A DNA stretch of 15,069 bases from Intestinibacter sp034113885 (GCF_034113885.1 NZ_JAXEWM010000011.1:1-15069), one strand, 5' to 3'. Positions 1 to 7,240 are shown, numbered from the stretch's first letter. A program made the numbers and translations. Notes: generated from the sequence alone by a model not told the origin.

Positions 1-660
1 AGAAGTACTTCCACAATTTACAATACACCCAAAACAATTATTTTGATCATTATAATACGCTTCAATATCTTCATTTCCTAATTTATTAGCTATTTTTGTA
101 TTTATATTATAAAGTTTTTCTCTACATTTTGGTTTTAAAAATTCTGCTTTATTTAAAACAATCGCCTTTAAATTTTTTTCTCCCATTAACTTTCCAAGTC
201 CATCTTTTCCACATGATTTATTTCCAAGAATTATTCTAGAAAAATCAACACCATGACATGCAGCAATTCCTACTTGAGCTATTTCTATATCTTCTTTATT
301 TAAATCTTTTTTTATTTTATTTTCTGTACTTTCTTTATCCAAAAAATAAATTTCTTCGGCACTTTTTATAAAAACATTTTCATTATTTATGTAAATATAA
401 ACCGGCTCTTTTGATTTTCCTTTGATAAGTAGATAATCATAGCCATTACATTTTAAATAATGTGCAAAATAACCTCCTGCTTTAGAATTACTATTTTGGG
501 AATAAATATCAAGTCTATTTAATCCTAAAATACCATATCCACATAAACTTGGTGCTTTAAAAACCAAATCATCATCTTCAGCTATTAAATTTTGGTTATC
601 TTCTATATTTTTAATCAATACTTGATTAATCATCAAATCAACAACAGCAACTTTTTTCAA
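1..660 (-). CDS. Divergent aldehyde:ferredoxin oxidoreductase family protein (partial, 3' end outside window)
   Basis: An open frame of 220 codons runs from a TTG start at 660-658 to the left edge without a stop. The TTG is chosen because AAAGGATGATG lies just upstream and no in-frame ATG has a ribosome binding site. The frame contains AOR-like segments: NGYDYLLIKGKSKEPVYIYI (about residues 73-92), GEKNLKAIV (about 160-168) and CFGCIVNC (C209, C212, C216), the C-x2-C-x3-C iron-sulfur motif of AOR. The equivalent triplet in the intact AOR of this window is about 78 residues further in, so the N-terminal pterin-binding half is shortened. The region matching SGRYMVV and GRGGVGAV reads GYGILGL and GKDGLGKL. 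It follows the radical SAM gene by 41 bases and is probably co-transcribed with it. The family is clear; the substrate and whether it binds tungsten are not known. Confidence 0.8.
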   Translation of the reverse strand, partial: MKKVAVVDLMINQVLIKNIEDNQNLIAEDDDLVFKAPSLCGYGILGLNRLDIYSQNSNSKAGGYFAHYLKCNGYDYLLIKGKSKEPVYIYINNENVFIKSAEEIYFLDKESTENKIKKDLNKEDIEIAQVGIAACHGVDFSRIILGNKSCGKDGLGKLMGEKNLKAIVLNKAEFLKPKCREKLYNINTKIANKLGNEDIEAYYNDQNNCFGCIVNCGSTS

Positions 661-701
661 TGTTCATCATCCTTTATACAAAATATTAATATGTCTAAAC
701 A

Positions 702-1835
702 CTATGGGCAAGATATAATTCCTTCAGACCAAAGGCAAGCCCCACATGTAGGTTTTGGATTTCCGAAGCAATCTTCTATATTTTCTTTCCAGTTTTCACA
801 TCCTCCACATACTACACATGGAGAAAAACTAAATTCTTCAACTCTTTTTCTAAAATCAGTATATTCTTTAGAATTCCAAATTTCTTCTAATGGCGAATTA
901 TTTACATTTCCAAAGGAATGATGATATACCTTTCGCTTTTCAGTAAATAAATAAGTTTCACTGCTATGTAACAGTGGCATACAAGGTGATATATTCCCAT
1001 CATTTTTTACAAATGTACAAGATTCATCTACAAACTTGCATGCATGTGCTTTTCTAGATATTCTATTATTACTAACACTTAAACTAGAAACTTGAGATGT
1101 TAAAAGTTTGATTAATGTTTTTTCAACAGAATTCATATTCCAATCCATGATAGGTATATTTATTTCTGGAAGAATATTAAACATAGATTCTGAACTAGTA
1201 TCAACTCCAAGTGATCTAGAATATAAAATATCACTTGTAGAGGCTTCATCTGATGGCAATAAGTTGGAAACGTTAACCTTACTTACACCGTTAATAGCGC
1301 AGAATAAAGGCATTTTTTGTAATTGATCGATATTACTTTTCATCGCTACGAAAGCTAAACCTAATTTTACATTATTTTTTGAGTGTTTAGTTTCTGCATT
1401 ATATTCCCTAACTCTATTAAAAGACTTGATATTATTTATAACTTTTTTTAATTTACTATTTACTCTTATTTTTTCATAATCTTCTTCTTCTAAAGAATCT
1501 ATAGAAATCCAAAGCATAGTAAGTCCAGCGTCTATTAAATTTTCAGACATTTCTTCAGTAAGTAAAGTCCCGTTAGTAAGTAACTCTACCTTCTCTACTT
1601 TATTCGATGCTATTTTTATCATTTCTATTATATTAGGGTGATGAAGTGGTTCTCCCATACCACTAAAAAATACAGTTTCTACAGTATCCGGCATAGTATC
1701 AATTGCTTTTTTATAAGTTTCTAAATCCATATCTGAGAGCTTTTCATCTATCCATGTATTTCTAAAGCACATTTTACAATTTAAATTGCATTTAGAAGTA
1801 GGTTCAATATATAGTTTTTTTAATTCGTTTATCAT
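702..1835 (-). CDS. Radical SAM/SPASM protein, likely tungsto-oxidoreductase cofactor maturase
   Basis: The 377-residue protein has the radical SAM motif CNLNCKMC (C16, C20, C23) for the SAM-bound 4Fe-4S cluster, followed by FFSGMGEP, the GGE-type SAM-binding strand. The C-terminal third is cysteine-rich: C266, C273, C285, then C340, C343, C346, C356, C364, C367 and C376, as expected of a SPASM domain with auxiliary clusters. Radical SAM/SPASM proteins of this build are known next to AOR genes and are annotated as AOR cofactor-modifying or tungsten-cofactor maturase proteins. The position directly before an AOR-like gene and after tungstate transport genes supports that reading. The start has a strong site, AAGGAGG, 6 bases from the ATG. 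Peptide modification, the other common SPASM role, is less likely because no short precursor peptide gene is seen nearby. Confidence 0.8.
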   Translation of the reverse strand: MINELKKLYIEPTSKCNLNCKMCFRNTWIDEKLSDMDLETYKKAIDTMPDTVETVFFSGMGEPLHHPNIIEMIKIASNKVEKVELLTNGTLLTEEMSENLIDAGLTMLWISIDSLEEEDYEKIRVNSKLKKVINNIKSFNRVREYNAETKHSKNNVKLGLAFVAMKSNIDQLQKMPLFCAINGVSKVNVSNLLPSDEASTSDILYSRSLGVDTSSESMFNILPEINIPIMDWNMNSVEKTLIKLLTSQVSSLSVSNNRISRKAHACKFVDESCTFVKNDGNISPCMPLLHSSETYLFTEKRKVYHHSFGNVNNSPLEEIWNSKEYTDFRKRVEEFSFSPCVVCGGCENWKENIEDCFGNPKPTCGACLWSEGIISCP

Positions 1836-1862
1836 ATAAATCCTCCTTATATAACAATCCTG

Positions 1863-1943
1863 GCTCTATTGATTAAATAATGTATTATTAACAATAAATA
1901 ATTCATTATTTAATCAATAGAGCGATGAAAATCACCGCTCTAT
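1863..1943 (-). repeat. Two overlapping, mutually exclusive hairpins between tupA2 and the rSAM gene
   Basis: Positions 1863-1882 and 1904-1923 are a perfect 20-bp inverted repeat (GCTCTATTGATTAAATAATG and its complement) around a 21-base loop. A second hairpin, arms 1917-1928 and 1932-1943, has 12 pairs with one G-U in the minus-strand RNA and a 3-base loop. The arm at 1917-1923 belongs to both, so only one can form at a time. Neither is followed by a U-tract on the minus strand, so an ordinary intrinsic terminator is unlikely. An RNA-stability or processing element that sets expression of rSAM relative to tupA is an inference. Confidence 0.75.
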
Positions 1944-1977
1944 GAAGTAAAATTAAAATATTTATTATTCTTTAAAA

Positions 1978-2841
1978 TTATTCACCTATAACAAAATATA
2001 AAGCTTCGCCATATTTGTCTTTTCCATATTCTCTTATTGTGTCTTTCATTTCATCACTTGCATAAAATTCAACTAATTTATCTGTTATAGCTTTTGTTTC
2101 ATCATCTATGTCTTTTATTCTTACTACACTATATACATTTTTTAAAGTTTCATCTTCACCTATAACTATTTCTAAATCTAAATCATCTTTATTAGATAAA
2201 TAAGTAGCTTTATCTGTTATAACGTATCCACCCATTTCACTTGCCATTTTTACAGTTTCAGCTTGACCTTTTCCTGATTCATTGTAATTAGAAAAATCAG
2301 GTGTTTCTATTCCAGCTTCTTTCCATATACTTAATTCTTTAACATGAGTTCCTGATTGATCTCCTCTAGATAAGAACACTAAATCATTATCAGCTATATA
2401 TTTAAATGCATCTACTACACCTAATTCAGATATTTTTTCATTGTGTTCTCCACCTTTTGGTCCAAGTACAACAAAATAGTTATACATTATTTCAGTTCTA
2501 TCTACTCCATATCCTTCTTTTATAAATTCTTCTTCTTTAGATTTAGCATGAACAAATAGTATATCAGCATCTCCTGATTTTCCTAGTTCAATAGCTTCAC
2601 CTGTTCCTCTTGGTACAACATTAACTTTAACTCCATTTTCTTCTTCAAATGTCTTTAAAGTATCAGCAAGAAATCCTGTTTCATCTAAACTATATGTTGA
2701 AGCCATTATTATTTCTTTTACATCAGAATCTTTAGCTTCAGAACTTGCACTACTACTAGAACTAGATGATGAACATCCAACTGCTGTTAAACCTAAAACT
2801 AGTGTTAACACTAACCCCATAATTTTTTTTATGTTTTTCAT
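1978..2841 (-). CDS. tupA: Tungstate ABC transporter substrate-binding lipoprotein, second copy
   Basis: The 287-residue protein starts with a lysine-rich n-region, a hydrophobic stretch and a lipobox-like AVGC (C23), so it should be a membrane-anchored lipoprotein. A run of serines follows as linker. The mature part carries TupA family signatures: GTGEAIELGKSGDADILFVHA, GYGVDRTEIMYNYFVVLGPK and SRGDQSGTH. TupA captures tungstate with very high affinity for the TupBC channel. The protein is closely similar to the upstream tupA at 2905-3783 over almost its whole length. It differs at the first ligand loop: ASTYSLDETG here against VTTTSLDDTG there. The gene lies 63 bases after the first copy, which indicates a tandem duplication. 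Molybdate as ligand cannot be excluded. Confidence 0.88.
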   Translation of the reverse strand: MKNIKKIMGLVLTLVLGLTAVGCSSSSSSSSASSEAKDSDVKEIIMASTYSLDETGFLADTLKTFEEENGVKVNVVPRGTGEAIELGKSGDADILFVHAKSKEEEFIKEGYGVDRTEIMYNYFVVLGPKGGEHNEKISELGVVDAFKYIADNDLVFLSRGDQSGTHVKELSIWKEAGIETPDFSNYNESGKGQAETVKMASEMGGYVITDKATYLSNKDDLDLEIVIGEDETLKNVYSVVRIKDIDDETKAITDKLVEFYASDEMKDTIREYGKDKYGEALYFVIGE

Positions 2842-2904
2842 ATAATTACTCCTCCTTATAAATTAATTAAACATTTCTCAAATAATAAAATTTTTGATAC
2901 ACAA

Positions 2905-3783
2905 TTATTTTTGTTCATCAAATGTATAGAATAAAGCTTCTCCGTATTCATCTACACCGTATTCAGCAATTTCTTTTTGAACTTCATCTGATTGATAGTA
3001 TTCTAAAAGTTTATTTGTCATTTCTTCCATTTCTGGATCTAGATTAGCTATTCTAACTATAGAATAAACATTTTTTAAACTTTCATCAGCTTGTTTAACT
3101 ATTTCTAAATCTAATTTATCTTTACTTGCTAAGAATGTACCTATATCAGTTAAGCAATAAGCTCCCATTTCACTTGCCATTTGTAATGTAGCTCCCATAC
3201 CTTTTCCTGCTTCATTGTAATTAGAGAATTCAGGTGTTTCTATTCCAGCTTCTTTCCATATGCTTAATTCTTTAGTATGAGTTCCTGATTCATCACCTCT
3301 AGAAACGAAAGTTAAATCGTTGTCAGCTATATATTTAAATACATCTGGAGCACTTAAATCTTTCATTTCTGCATTATCTTTTGCATCTTTTGGTCCTACT
3401 ATTACGAAATAGTTATACATTATTTCATTTCTGTCTACTCCGTATCCACCTTTTATAAAGTCTTCTTCTTTAGCTTTAGCATGTACGAATAATATATCAG
3501 CATCTCCTGATTTTCCTAATTCTAAAGCTTCACCTGTTCCTTTAGCTACAACGTTAACTTTTACATTATTAGCTTCTTCAAAGCCTTTTAATGTTTCTGC
3601 TAAAAATCCTGTGTCATCTAAGCTTGTTGTAGTAACTAAAGTTACTTCTTCAACCGCCTTGTTTTCTTTTTGCTCTTCACTTGCTGAAGAACTTGAACTT
3701 TGTGATGTTTGATTAGATGAGCATGCTACCATGCTTATGCTTAGCACTGCTGCTAGCATAACGGTTAGAAATTTTTTGATCAT
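2905..3783 (-). CDS. tupA: Tungstate ABC transporter substrate-binding lipoprotein, first copy
   Basis: The 292-residue protein has a signal peptide with a lipobox-like MVAC (C21), then a Ser/Gln-rich linker. The TupA pattern is clear: TTTSLDDTGFL near the mature N-terminus, GTGEALELGKSGDADILFVHA, GYGVDRNEIMYNYFVIVGPK and SRGDESGTHTKELSIW. The TTTS loop is the typical oxyanion-contacting start of TupA proteins, so this copy looks like the standard tungstate binder. The site AAAGGGGG lies 8 bases before the ATG. It lies downstream of tupB and tupC, separated by 152 bases that include a 16-bp inverted repeat. Placing the binding protein after the permease and ATPase departs from the usual tupA-B-C order. 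Confidence 0.92.
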   Translation of the reverse strand: MIKKFLTVMLAAVLSISMVACSSNQTSQSSSSSASEEQKENKAVEEVTLVTTTSLDDTGFLAETLKGFEEANNVKVNVVAKGTGEALELGKSGDADILFVHAKAKEEDFIKGGYGVDRNEIMYNYFVIVGPKDAKDNAEMKDLSAPDVFKYIADNDLTFVSRGDESGTHTKELSIWKEAGIETPEFSNYNEAGKGMGATLQMASEMGAYCLTDIGTFLASKDKLDLEIVKQADESLKNVYSIVRIANLDPEMEEMTNKLLEYYQSDEVQKEIAEYGVDEYGEALFYTFDEQK

Positions 3784-3820
3784 TTCTATTCCCCCTTTAT
3801 ATAATATATAAAAAATTTAT

Positions 3821-3901
3821 TTTTAAAATTTCTATCATAAGTTTTTACTATAAAATTATCTTGTATATATAATATTTTAAATAAAGATAGAAATTTTAAA
3901 A
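3821..3901 (-). repeat. 16-bp perfect inverted repeat between tupC and tupA
   Basis: TTTTAAAATTTCTATC at 3821-3836 is exactly complementary to 3886-3901, with 49 bases between. In the minus-strand transcript it would form a long AT-rich stem ahead of tupA. No U-tract suited to a terminator follows. It may mark a processing or stability site that lets tupA mRNA accumulate above tupBC, which is an inference. Confidence 0.65.
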
Positions 3902-3935
3902 TCTTATTAAAATAATTTTAAAGCTTTATTGTCAT

Positions 3936-4613
3936 TTACATAGATGAGAATAACTTATTTTTGAAAAATTCATCTTTTTTATATTTTCCTATTAGTTTTA
4001 AGTTTTCCATAAAAACTATTTCATCACTAATTCTATTTCCTTGTACAAAATCATGAGTAATTAATATTACTGAACGATTCATATTTCTTAATTCTCTTAG
4101 TTTTTTTTCTACTAGTTCTATAGTTTTAAAATCCATGCTCGCCATAGGTTCATCTAAAAGAATATATTCCTTATTCATAATTAAAGTCCTAATAAATTGT
4201 GCTTTTGCCTGTTCTCCACCTGATAATTTTTTTATATTTGTATCCAATCTATGCTCTAAATTAAATTCTTTTATTAAAGATTCTAATTCTGTTTTTCCCA
4301 ATAAATCTTTATTTTTACTGTATTTATATAAATAGTCGAAATTATCTCTTAATGTTCCTGTTAAAAAATACGCTTTTTGAGGATTATAACTAATATATTT
4401 ATATACAATTTCTTGGTCAAACCCTTTTCCCTCTATGTCTATACTTCCTTCATCAAAATCGATAATATTATATAAAATCTTAAATAAAGTGCTTTTTCCA
4501 CTTCCATTGTGGCCTAAAACAGAATATATTTTCCCTTTTTCAAAAGTTAATTCATCTATTTCTAATGGATTTTGATATTTTATATTTTTTTTAATATTTT
4601 TAATATATATCAT
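3936..4613 (-). CDS. tupC: Tungstate ABC transporter ATP-binding protein
   Basis: This 225-residue ABC ATPase shows Walker A GHNGSGKST (34-42), the Q-loop at YNPQ (Q79), the signature LSGGEQ (130-135), Walker B ILLDEP (151-156) and the switch histidine in LITHD (H187). It would power tungstate import through the TupB channel at the inner face of the membrane. At 225 residues it is a bare nucleotide-binding domain without the C-terminal TOBE/MOP-like regulatory domain of ModC, which fits TupC. The start has GAGGAGG 6 bases upstream and lies 26 bases after the tupB stop, so the two are translated from one message. The substrate is assigned from the adjacent tupA genes. Confidence 0.88.
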   Translation of the reverse strand: MIYIKNIKKNIKYQNPLEIDELTFEKGKIYSVLGHNGSGKSTLFKILYNIIDFDEGSIDIEGKGFDQEIVYKYISYNPQKAYFLTGTLRDNFDYLYKYSKNKDLLGKTELESLIKEFNLEHRLDTNIKKLSGGEQAKAQFIRTLIMNKEYILLDEPMASMDFKTIELVEKKLRELRNMNRSVILITHDFVQGNRISDEIVFMENLKLIGKYKKDEFFKNKLFSSM

Positions 4614-4639
4614 TTATGCCCTCCTCTACCTATCTCTAT

Positions 4640-5281
4640 CTATAGATCTTTTTGCAATCTTCTAATAATAAAAGTTGATGCAAATGAAATCGTAAGTAGT
4701 ATTGCTGCTATTATAAGAGAATTACCAAAATTCCCCATCGATGTAGATTGAGAAATATAAGTAGTCATTACTCTAGTTTTTCCTCTTATATTTCCACCAA
4801 CTAACATTACTGCCCCTACTTCTGAAATTCCTCTTCCAAAAACAGTTATTAATATAGTAGTTAGATAAGATTTTAATTCTTTAAAAAATATCCATTTTTG
4901 CTGAAATTTTTCTACTTGTAATATTTTACATGTAATTAAAATATCTTCTCCACATTTATTTAATGCATCGACAATTAAACTAATTGACATAGGTATTAAA
5001 AGAAGAACTTGTGCTATTATCATAGCTGGACAAGTAAATAACAGTTCAAAGCTACCTAAAGGTCCTTTTTTTGACAACATAAGAAACACTACAAGACCCA
5101 TTACTACTGGTGGAGTACTCATAAGTGCATTTACTATTAACATAAGTTGTTTTTTTAATTTAAAATCTTTTAAATAAATAATTATACTTAAAATGATACC
5201 CAACAACATTGCTATTAATGTAGCAGTCACTGTTACATAAAGAGATCTTCCCACAATTTGTACAACTTCCCAGATTTCCAT
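4640..5281 (-). CDS. tupB: Tungstate ABC transporter permease
   Basis: The 213-residue protein has about five hydrophobic segments (roughly residues 10-35, 45-68, 79-104, 138-165 and 185-207). Between the third and fourth lies a cytoplasmic loop (DALNKCGEDIL to GRGISEVGAVMLVGGNI) of the type that docks with the ATPase in binding-protein-dependent permeases. MSTPPVVMGLVVF and GRGISEVGAVMLVGGNI are typical of TupB proteins. It is the first gene of the operon tupB-tupC-tupA-tupA-rSAM-AOR-like. A weak AAAGGA precedes the ATG. The leader of about 380 bases holds a Moco/Tuco-type riboswitch and a tandem structured repeat, so transcription is probably tied to cofactor level. Confidence 0.88.
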   Translation of the reverse strand: MEIWEVVQIVGRSLYVTVTATLIAMLLGIILSIIIYLKDFKLKKQLMLIVNALMSTPPVVMGLVVFLMLSKKGPLGSFELLFTCPAMIIAQVLLLIPMSISLIVDALNKCGEDILITCKILQVEKFQQKWIFFKELKSYLTTILITVFGRGISEVGAVMLVGGNIRGKTRVMTTYISQSTSMGNFGNSLIIAAILLTISFASTFIIRRLQKDL

Positions 5282-5338
5282 ATTAAATTCCTTTCTAAAA
5301 AATATATCTTTTTAATTCATATATTATTAGCGGTTAAA

Positions 5339-5387
5339 ATTAATAAAATAATCCTCGGAGCATATACAACTGTAGGTATTTGAGAAT
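5339..5387 (-). repeat. Tup leader repeat, copy 2
   Basis: This 49-base stretch matches 5455-5501 at about 39 of 47 aligned positions, with one 2-base gap. In minus-strand RNA the segment ATTCTC can pair with GAGGAT, enclosing AAATACCTACAGTTGTATATGC (first part conserved with copy 1), and is followed by TATTTTATTAAT. It lies about 60 bases before tupB. I do not recognise it as a known RNA family. Confidence 0.6.
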
Positions 5388-5454
5388 AAGATTTGATGTT
5401 TGAAATTATTTGAATGTATAGAAATAATATATTTCTGTTATTTTGAAATTGTGC

Positions 5455-5501
5455 ATTAATAAAATAATTCTCAACAAATACAATTGCAGAAATTTGAAAA
5501 T
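5455..5501 (-). repeat. Tup leader repeat, copy 1
   Basis: This is the first copy of an imperfect direct repeat. ATTTTC at one end can pair with GAGAAT at the other, and the stem pairing is kept between the copies through compensating changes: a U-G pair here is C-G in copy 2, and a U-A pair here is U-G in copy 2. The tail TATTTTATTAAT is identical in both. TTGAGAAT in this copy is also complementary to ATTCTCAA in copy 2, so the two could pair with each other. Confidence 0.6.
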
Positions 5502-5513
5502 TTCGATTAATAT

Positions 5514-5638
5514 TATCTCCTTTCCTAAAAAAACATAAACGTTTTTCTTTCTTGCACGGGAGGCATATACATTTCTATATATACCCAATGTTTTATAATT
5601 CATAGGCAAATGCCCTTAGAAATATAAAATCGGAGAAT
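5514..5638 (-). ncRNA. Moco/Tuco-type riboswitch upstream of the tungstate transporter
   Basis: On the minus strand the element starts TTCTCCGAT, continues with TATTTCTAAGG, GGGTATAT, TAGAAAT and TATATGCCTCCCGT, and ends AGGAAAGGAGATA, where CTCC and GGAG close the outer stem. GGTATAT pairs with ATATGCC as a distal hairpin. All these blocks recur in order in the leader of AOR at 10429-10525, while the connecting sequences differ. The pattern and the gene context fit the Moco RNA motif, a riboswitch class known before molybdenum and tungsten cofactor genes and tungstate transporters. Compared with the AOR copy it has an extra A/T-rich hairpin before the closing strand. Whether it senses molybdenum or tungsten cofactor cannot be read from here. 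Confidence 0.75.
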
Positions 5639-5663
5639 TAAATTATTAATTATTCTTCTACCA

Positions 5664-5698
5664 ATTATATAATATCATATTTTATCTACTTTTGTCAA
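5664..5698 (-). promoter_or_regulatory. Predicted promoter of the tup operon
   Basis: TTGACA (5698-5693) is followed after 18 bases by TATTAT (5674-5669), overlapping an alternative TATAAT (5669-5664). Transcription would start about 20 bases before the riboswitch. Confidence 0.65.
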
Positions 5699-5765
5699 TT
5701 TTATAACATTGATGGTAGTATTTAGGTATTTTATGTAATAAGTATACTAGTTTTTAATACATATC

Positions 5766-5798
5766 GAAAAAAAGAGCGAACTTATAAAGTTCGCTCTT
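5766..5798 (-). terminator. Terminator of the alcohol dehydrogenase gene
   Basis: A perfect 12-bp stem, AAGAGCGAACTT with its complement (5772-5783 and 5787-5798), has a 3-base loop and is followed on the minus strand by a run of T. This is a textbook intrinsic terminator. Confidence 0.9.
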
Positions 5799-5860
5799 CC
5801 TCTATTTATTTAATTATAATTATTAACAAATATGTAAATCTAATCTATTATCTATAAATA

Positions 5861-7006
5861 TTAGAATACTTTGTTTAATATTTCGATTATTTCTTCTTTA
5901 GTAGCTTGTTTTGGATTTGTAGCACCACAAGCATCTTTTAATGCGTTAGTAGCTAATATATCGAAGTCTTCTTTCTTAGCTCCTAATTCTTCAAATCCTT
6001 TAGGTATTTCTACGTCAGCAGATAATTCTTTGATTGCAGCTATAGCAGCAGCAGCACCTTCAGCATCGCTCATACCAGCAACGTCTACACCCATAAATTC
6101 AGCAACGTCTTTTAATCTATCAGGAACAACTTGAGCGTTGTATTCTTGAACAGCTGGAAGTAATATAGCATTACATACACCATGTGGTAAGTTATAGAAT
6201 CCACCGAATTGGTGAGCTATAGCATGAACATATCCTAATGAAGCATTGTTGAATGCCATACCAGCTAAGAATTCAGCGTAAGCCATTTTATCTCTAGCTA
6301 CCATATCGTTACCATCTTTAACAGCAGCTCTTAAGTATCCTTGGATTAATTTTATAGCTTTTTCAGCACAAGCATCAGTTACTGGAGTAGCAGCAGTAGA
6401 AACGTAAGCTTCAACAGCATGAGTTAAAGCGTCCATACCAGTTGCAGCAGTTAATCCTTTAGGCATACTTACCATTAAGTTAGGATCGTTTACAGCTAAT
6501 ACTGGGTTAGTATGTTCGTCAACTATTGCCATTTTAACGTGTCTTTCTTCGTCAGTTATTATACAGAATACTGTCATTTCAGAAGCAGTACCAGCAGTAG
6601 TATTTATAGCTATTAATGGAGTTTGAGGTTTAGCAGATTTGTTAACACCTTCATAATCTTTTATGTTTCCACCATTTGCATCAACTAAAGCTATACCTTT
6701 AGCACAGTCATGAGGAGAACCTCCACCAAATGACATTACAAAGTCACAACCTTCAGCTTGTAAAACTTTAACACCTTCCATAACTGCAGTTACAGTTGGG
6801 TTAGGAACTGAACCAGGATAAACAACATAACCTATACCATTAGCATCTAGGTTATCTAATATTCCTTTTAATTCAGGACTTGCAGCAGATCTTTTACCAC
6901 AAACTATTAAAGCTTTTTTAAATCCTCTTGCTTTGATTTCAGCTGGAAGACTATCTGCGCATCCAGGTCCCATTAAACTTACATTTGGCATATAAAATTT
7001 GTACAT
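5861..7006 (-). CDS. Iron-containing alcohol dehydrogenase
   Basis: The start is placed at the ATG at 7006-7004 (MYKFYMPN) because AAGGGGG lies 8 bases upstream; an in-frame ATG 36 bases earlier has no such site. The 381-residue product is a full-length group III dehydrogenase. GGGSPHD (94-100) is the NAD(P)-binding loop. The iron ligands are D192 and H196 (GMDALTHAVEA), H261 (GYVHAIAHQFGG) and H275 (LPHG), with the spacing of the FucO/DhaT family. It would reduce an aldehyde to an alcohol with NAD(P)H. With AOR nearby, reduction of acids to alcohols is an attractive but inferred role. It is a single-gene unit with its own promoter, a structured leader of about 200 bases and a terminator. Codon use is more regular than in its neighbours, which suggests high expression. 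Confidence 0.92.
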   Translation of the reverse strand: MYKFYMPNVSLMGPGCADSLPAEIKARGFKKALIVCGKRSAASPELKGILDNLDANGIGYVVYPGSVPNPTVTAVMEGVKVLQAEGCDFVMSFGGGSPHDCAKGIALVDANGGNIKDYEGVNKSAKPQTPLIAINTTAGTASEMTVFCIITDEERHVKMAIVDEHTNPVLAVNDPNLMVSMPKGLTAATGMDALTHAVEAYVSTAATPVTDACAEKAIKLIQGYLRAAVKDGNDMVARDKMAYAEFLAGMAFNNASLGYVHAIAHQFGGFYNLPHGVCNAILLPAVQEYNAQVVPDRLKDVAEFMGVDVAGMSDAEGAAAAIAAIKELSADVEIPKGFEELGAKKEDFDILATNALKDACGATNPKQATKEEIIEILNKVF

Positions 7007-7041
7007 TCTAATTTCCCCCTTAGTTATATATATTTGTAGCA

Positions 7042-7206
7042 ATACACACTATTGTGTATCTTACTAATTACATACATAAATCTATATTTTGTAAATATAA
7101 TATCTCAAAAGTATAGTAGTTCAACGTTTTCCCCAAAACTATAAAACTACAACTCTATCATATCTACAAAACCATATCTTTATTTTGTATAAGTGCTACC
7201 TTATAC
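7042..7206 (-). promoter_or_regulatory. Structured 5' leader of the alcohol dehydrogenase gene
   Basis: Three hairpins are visible in the minus-strand transcript: GTATAAG/CTTATAC with a 6-base loop at 7187-7206, right at the predicted 5' end; GTAGTT/AACTAC at 7116-7150 enclosing GTTTT-GGGG-AAAAC at 7126-7139; and ATACACA/TGTGTAT with a 4-base loop at 7042-7059. The first may protect the 5' end. I do not recognise a known riboswitch. Confidence 0.5.
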
Positions 7207-7210
7207 TTTA

Positions 7211-7240
7211 ATTATATTGACCTATTATATGAATTGTCAA
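7211..7240 (-). promoter_or_regulatory. Predicted promoter of the alcohol dehydrogenase gene
   Basis: TTGACA (7240-7235), an 18-base spacer and a perfect TATAAT (7216-7211) form a strong vegetative-type promoter. Confidence 0.75.

Noticed and set aside
592..921. 109-codon open frame on the plus strand
   Set aside because: It lies opposite the rSAM gene end and the start of the AOR-like gene, both of which have clear motifs.
1863..1923. The 61-bp palindrome as a miniature transposable element
   Set aside because: No second copy in the window and no target duplication around it; a hairpin in the mRNA is simpler.
5406..5609. 67-codon open frame on the minus strand upstream of tupB
   Set aside because: It overlaps the riboswitch and the first leader repeat, has no ribosome binding site and resembles no protein.
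5871..6134. 87-codon plus-strand frame inside the alcohol dehydrogenase
   Set aside because: Antisense shadow of a well-supported gene.
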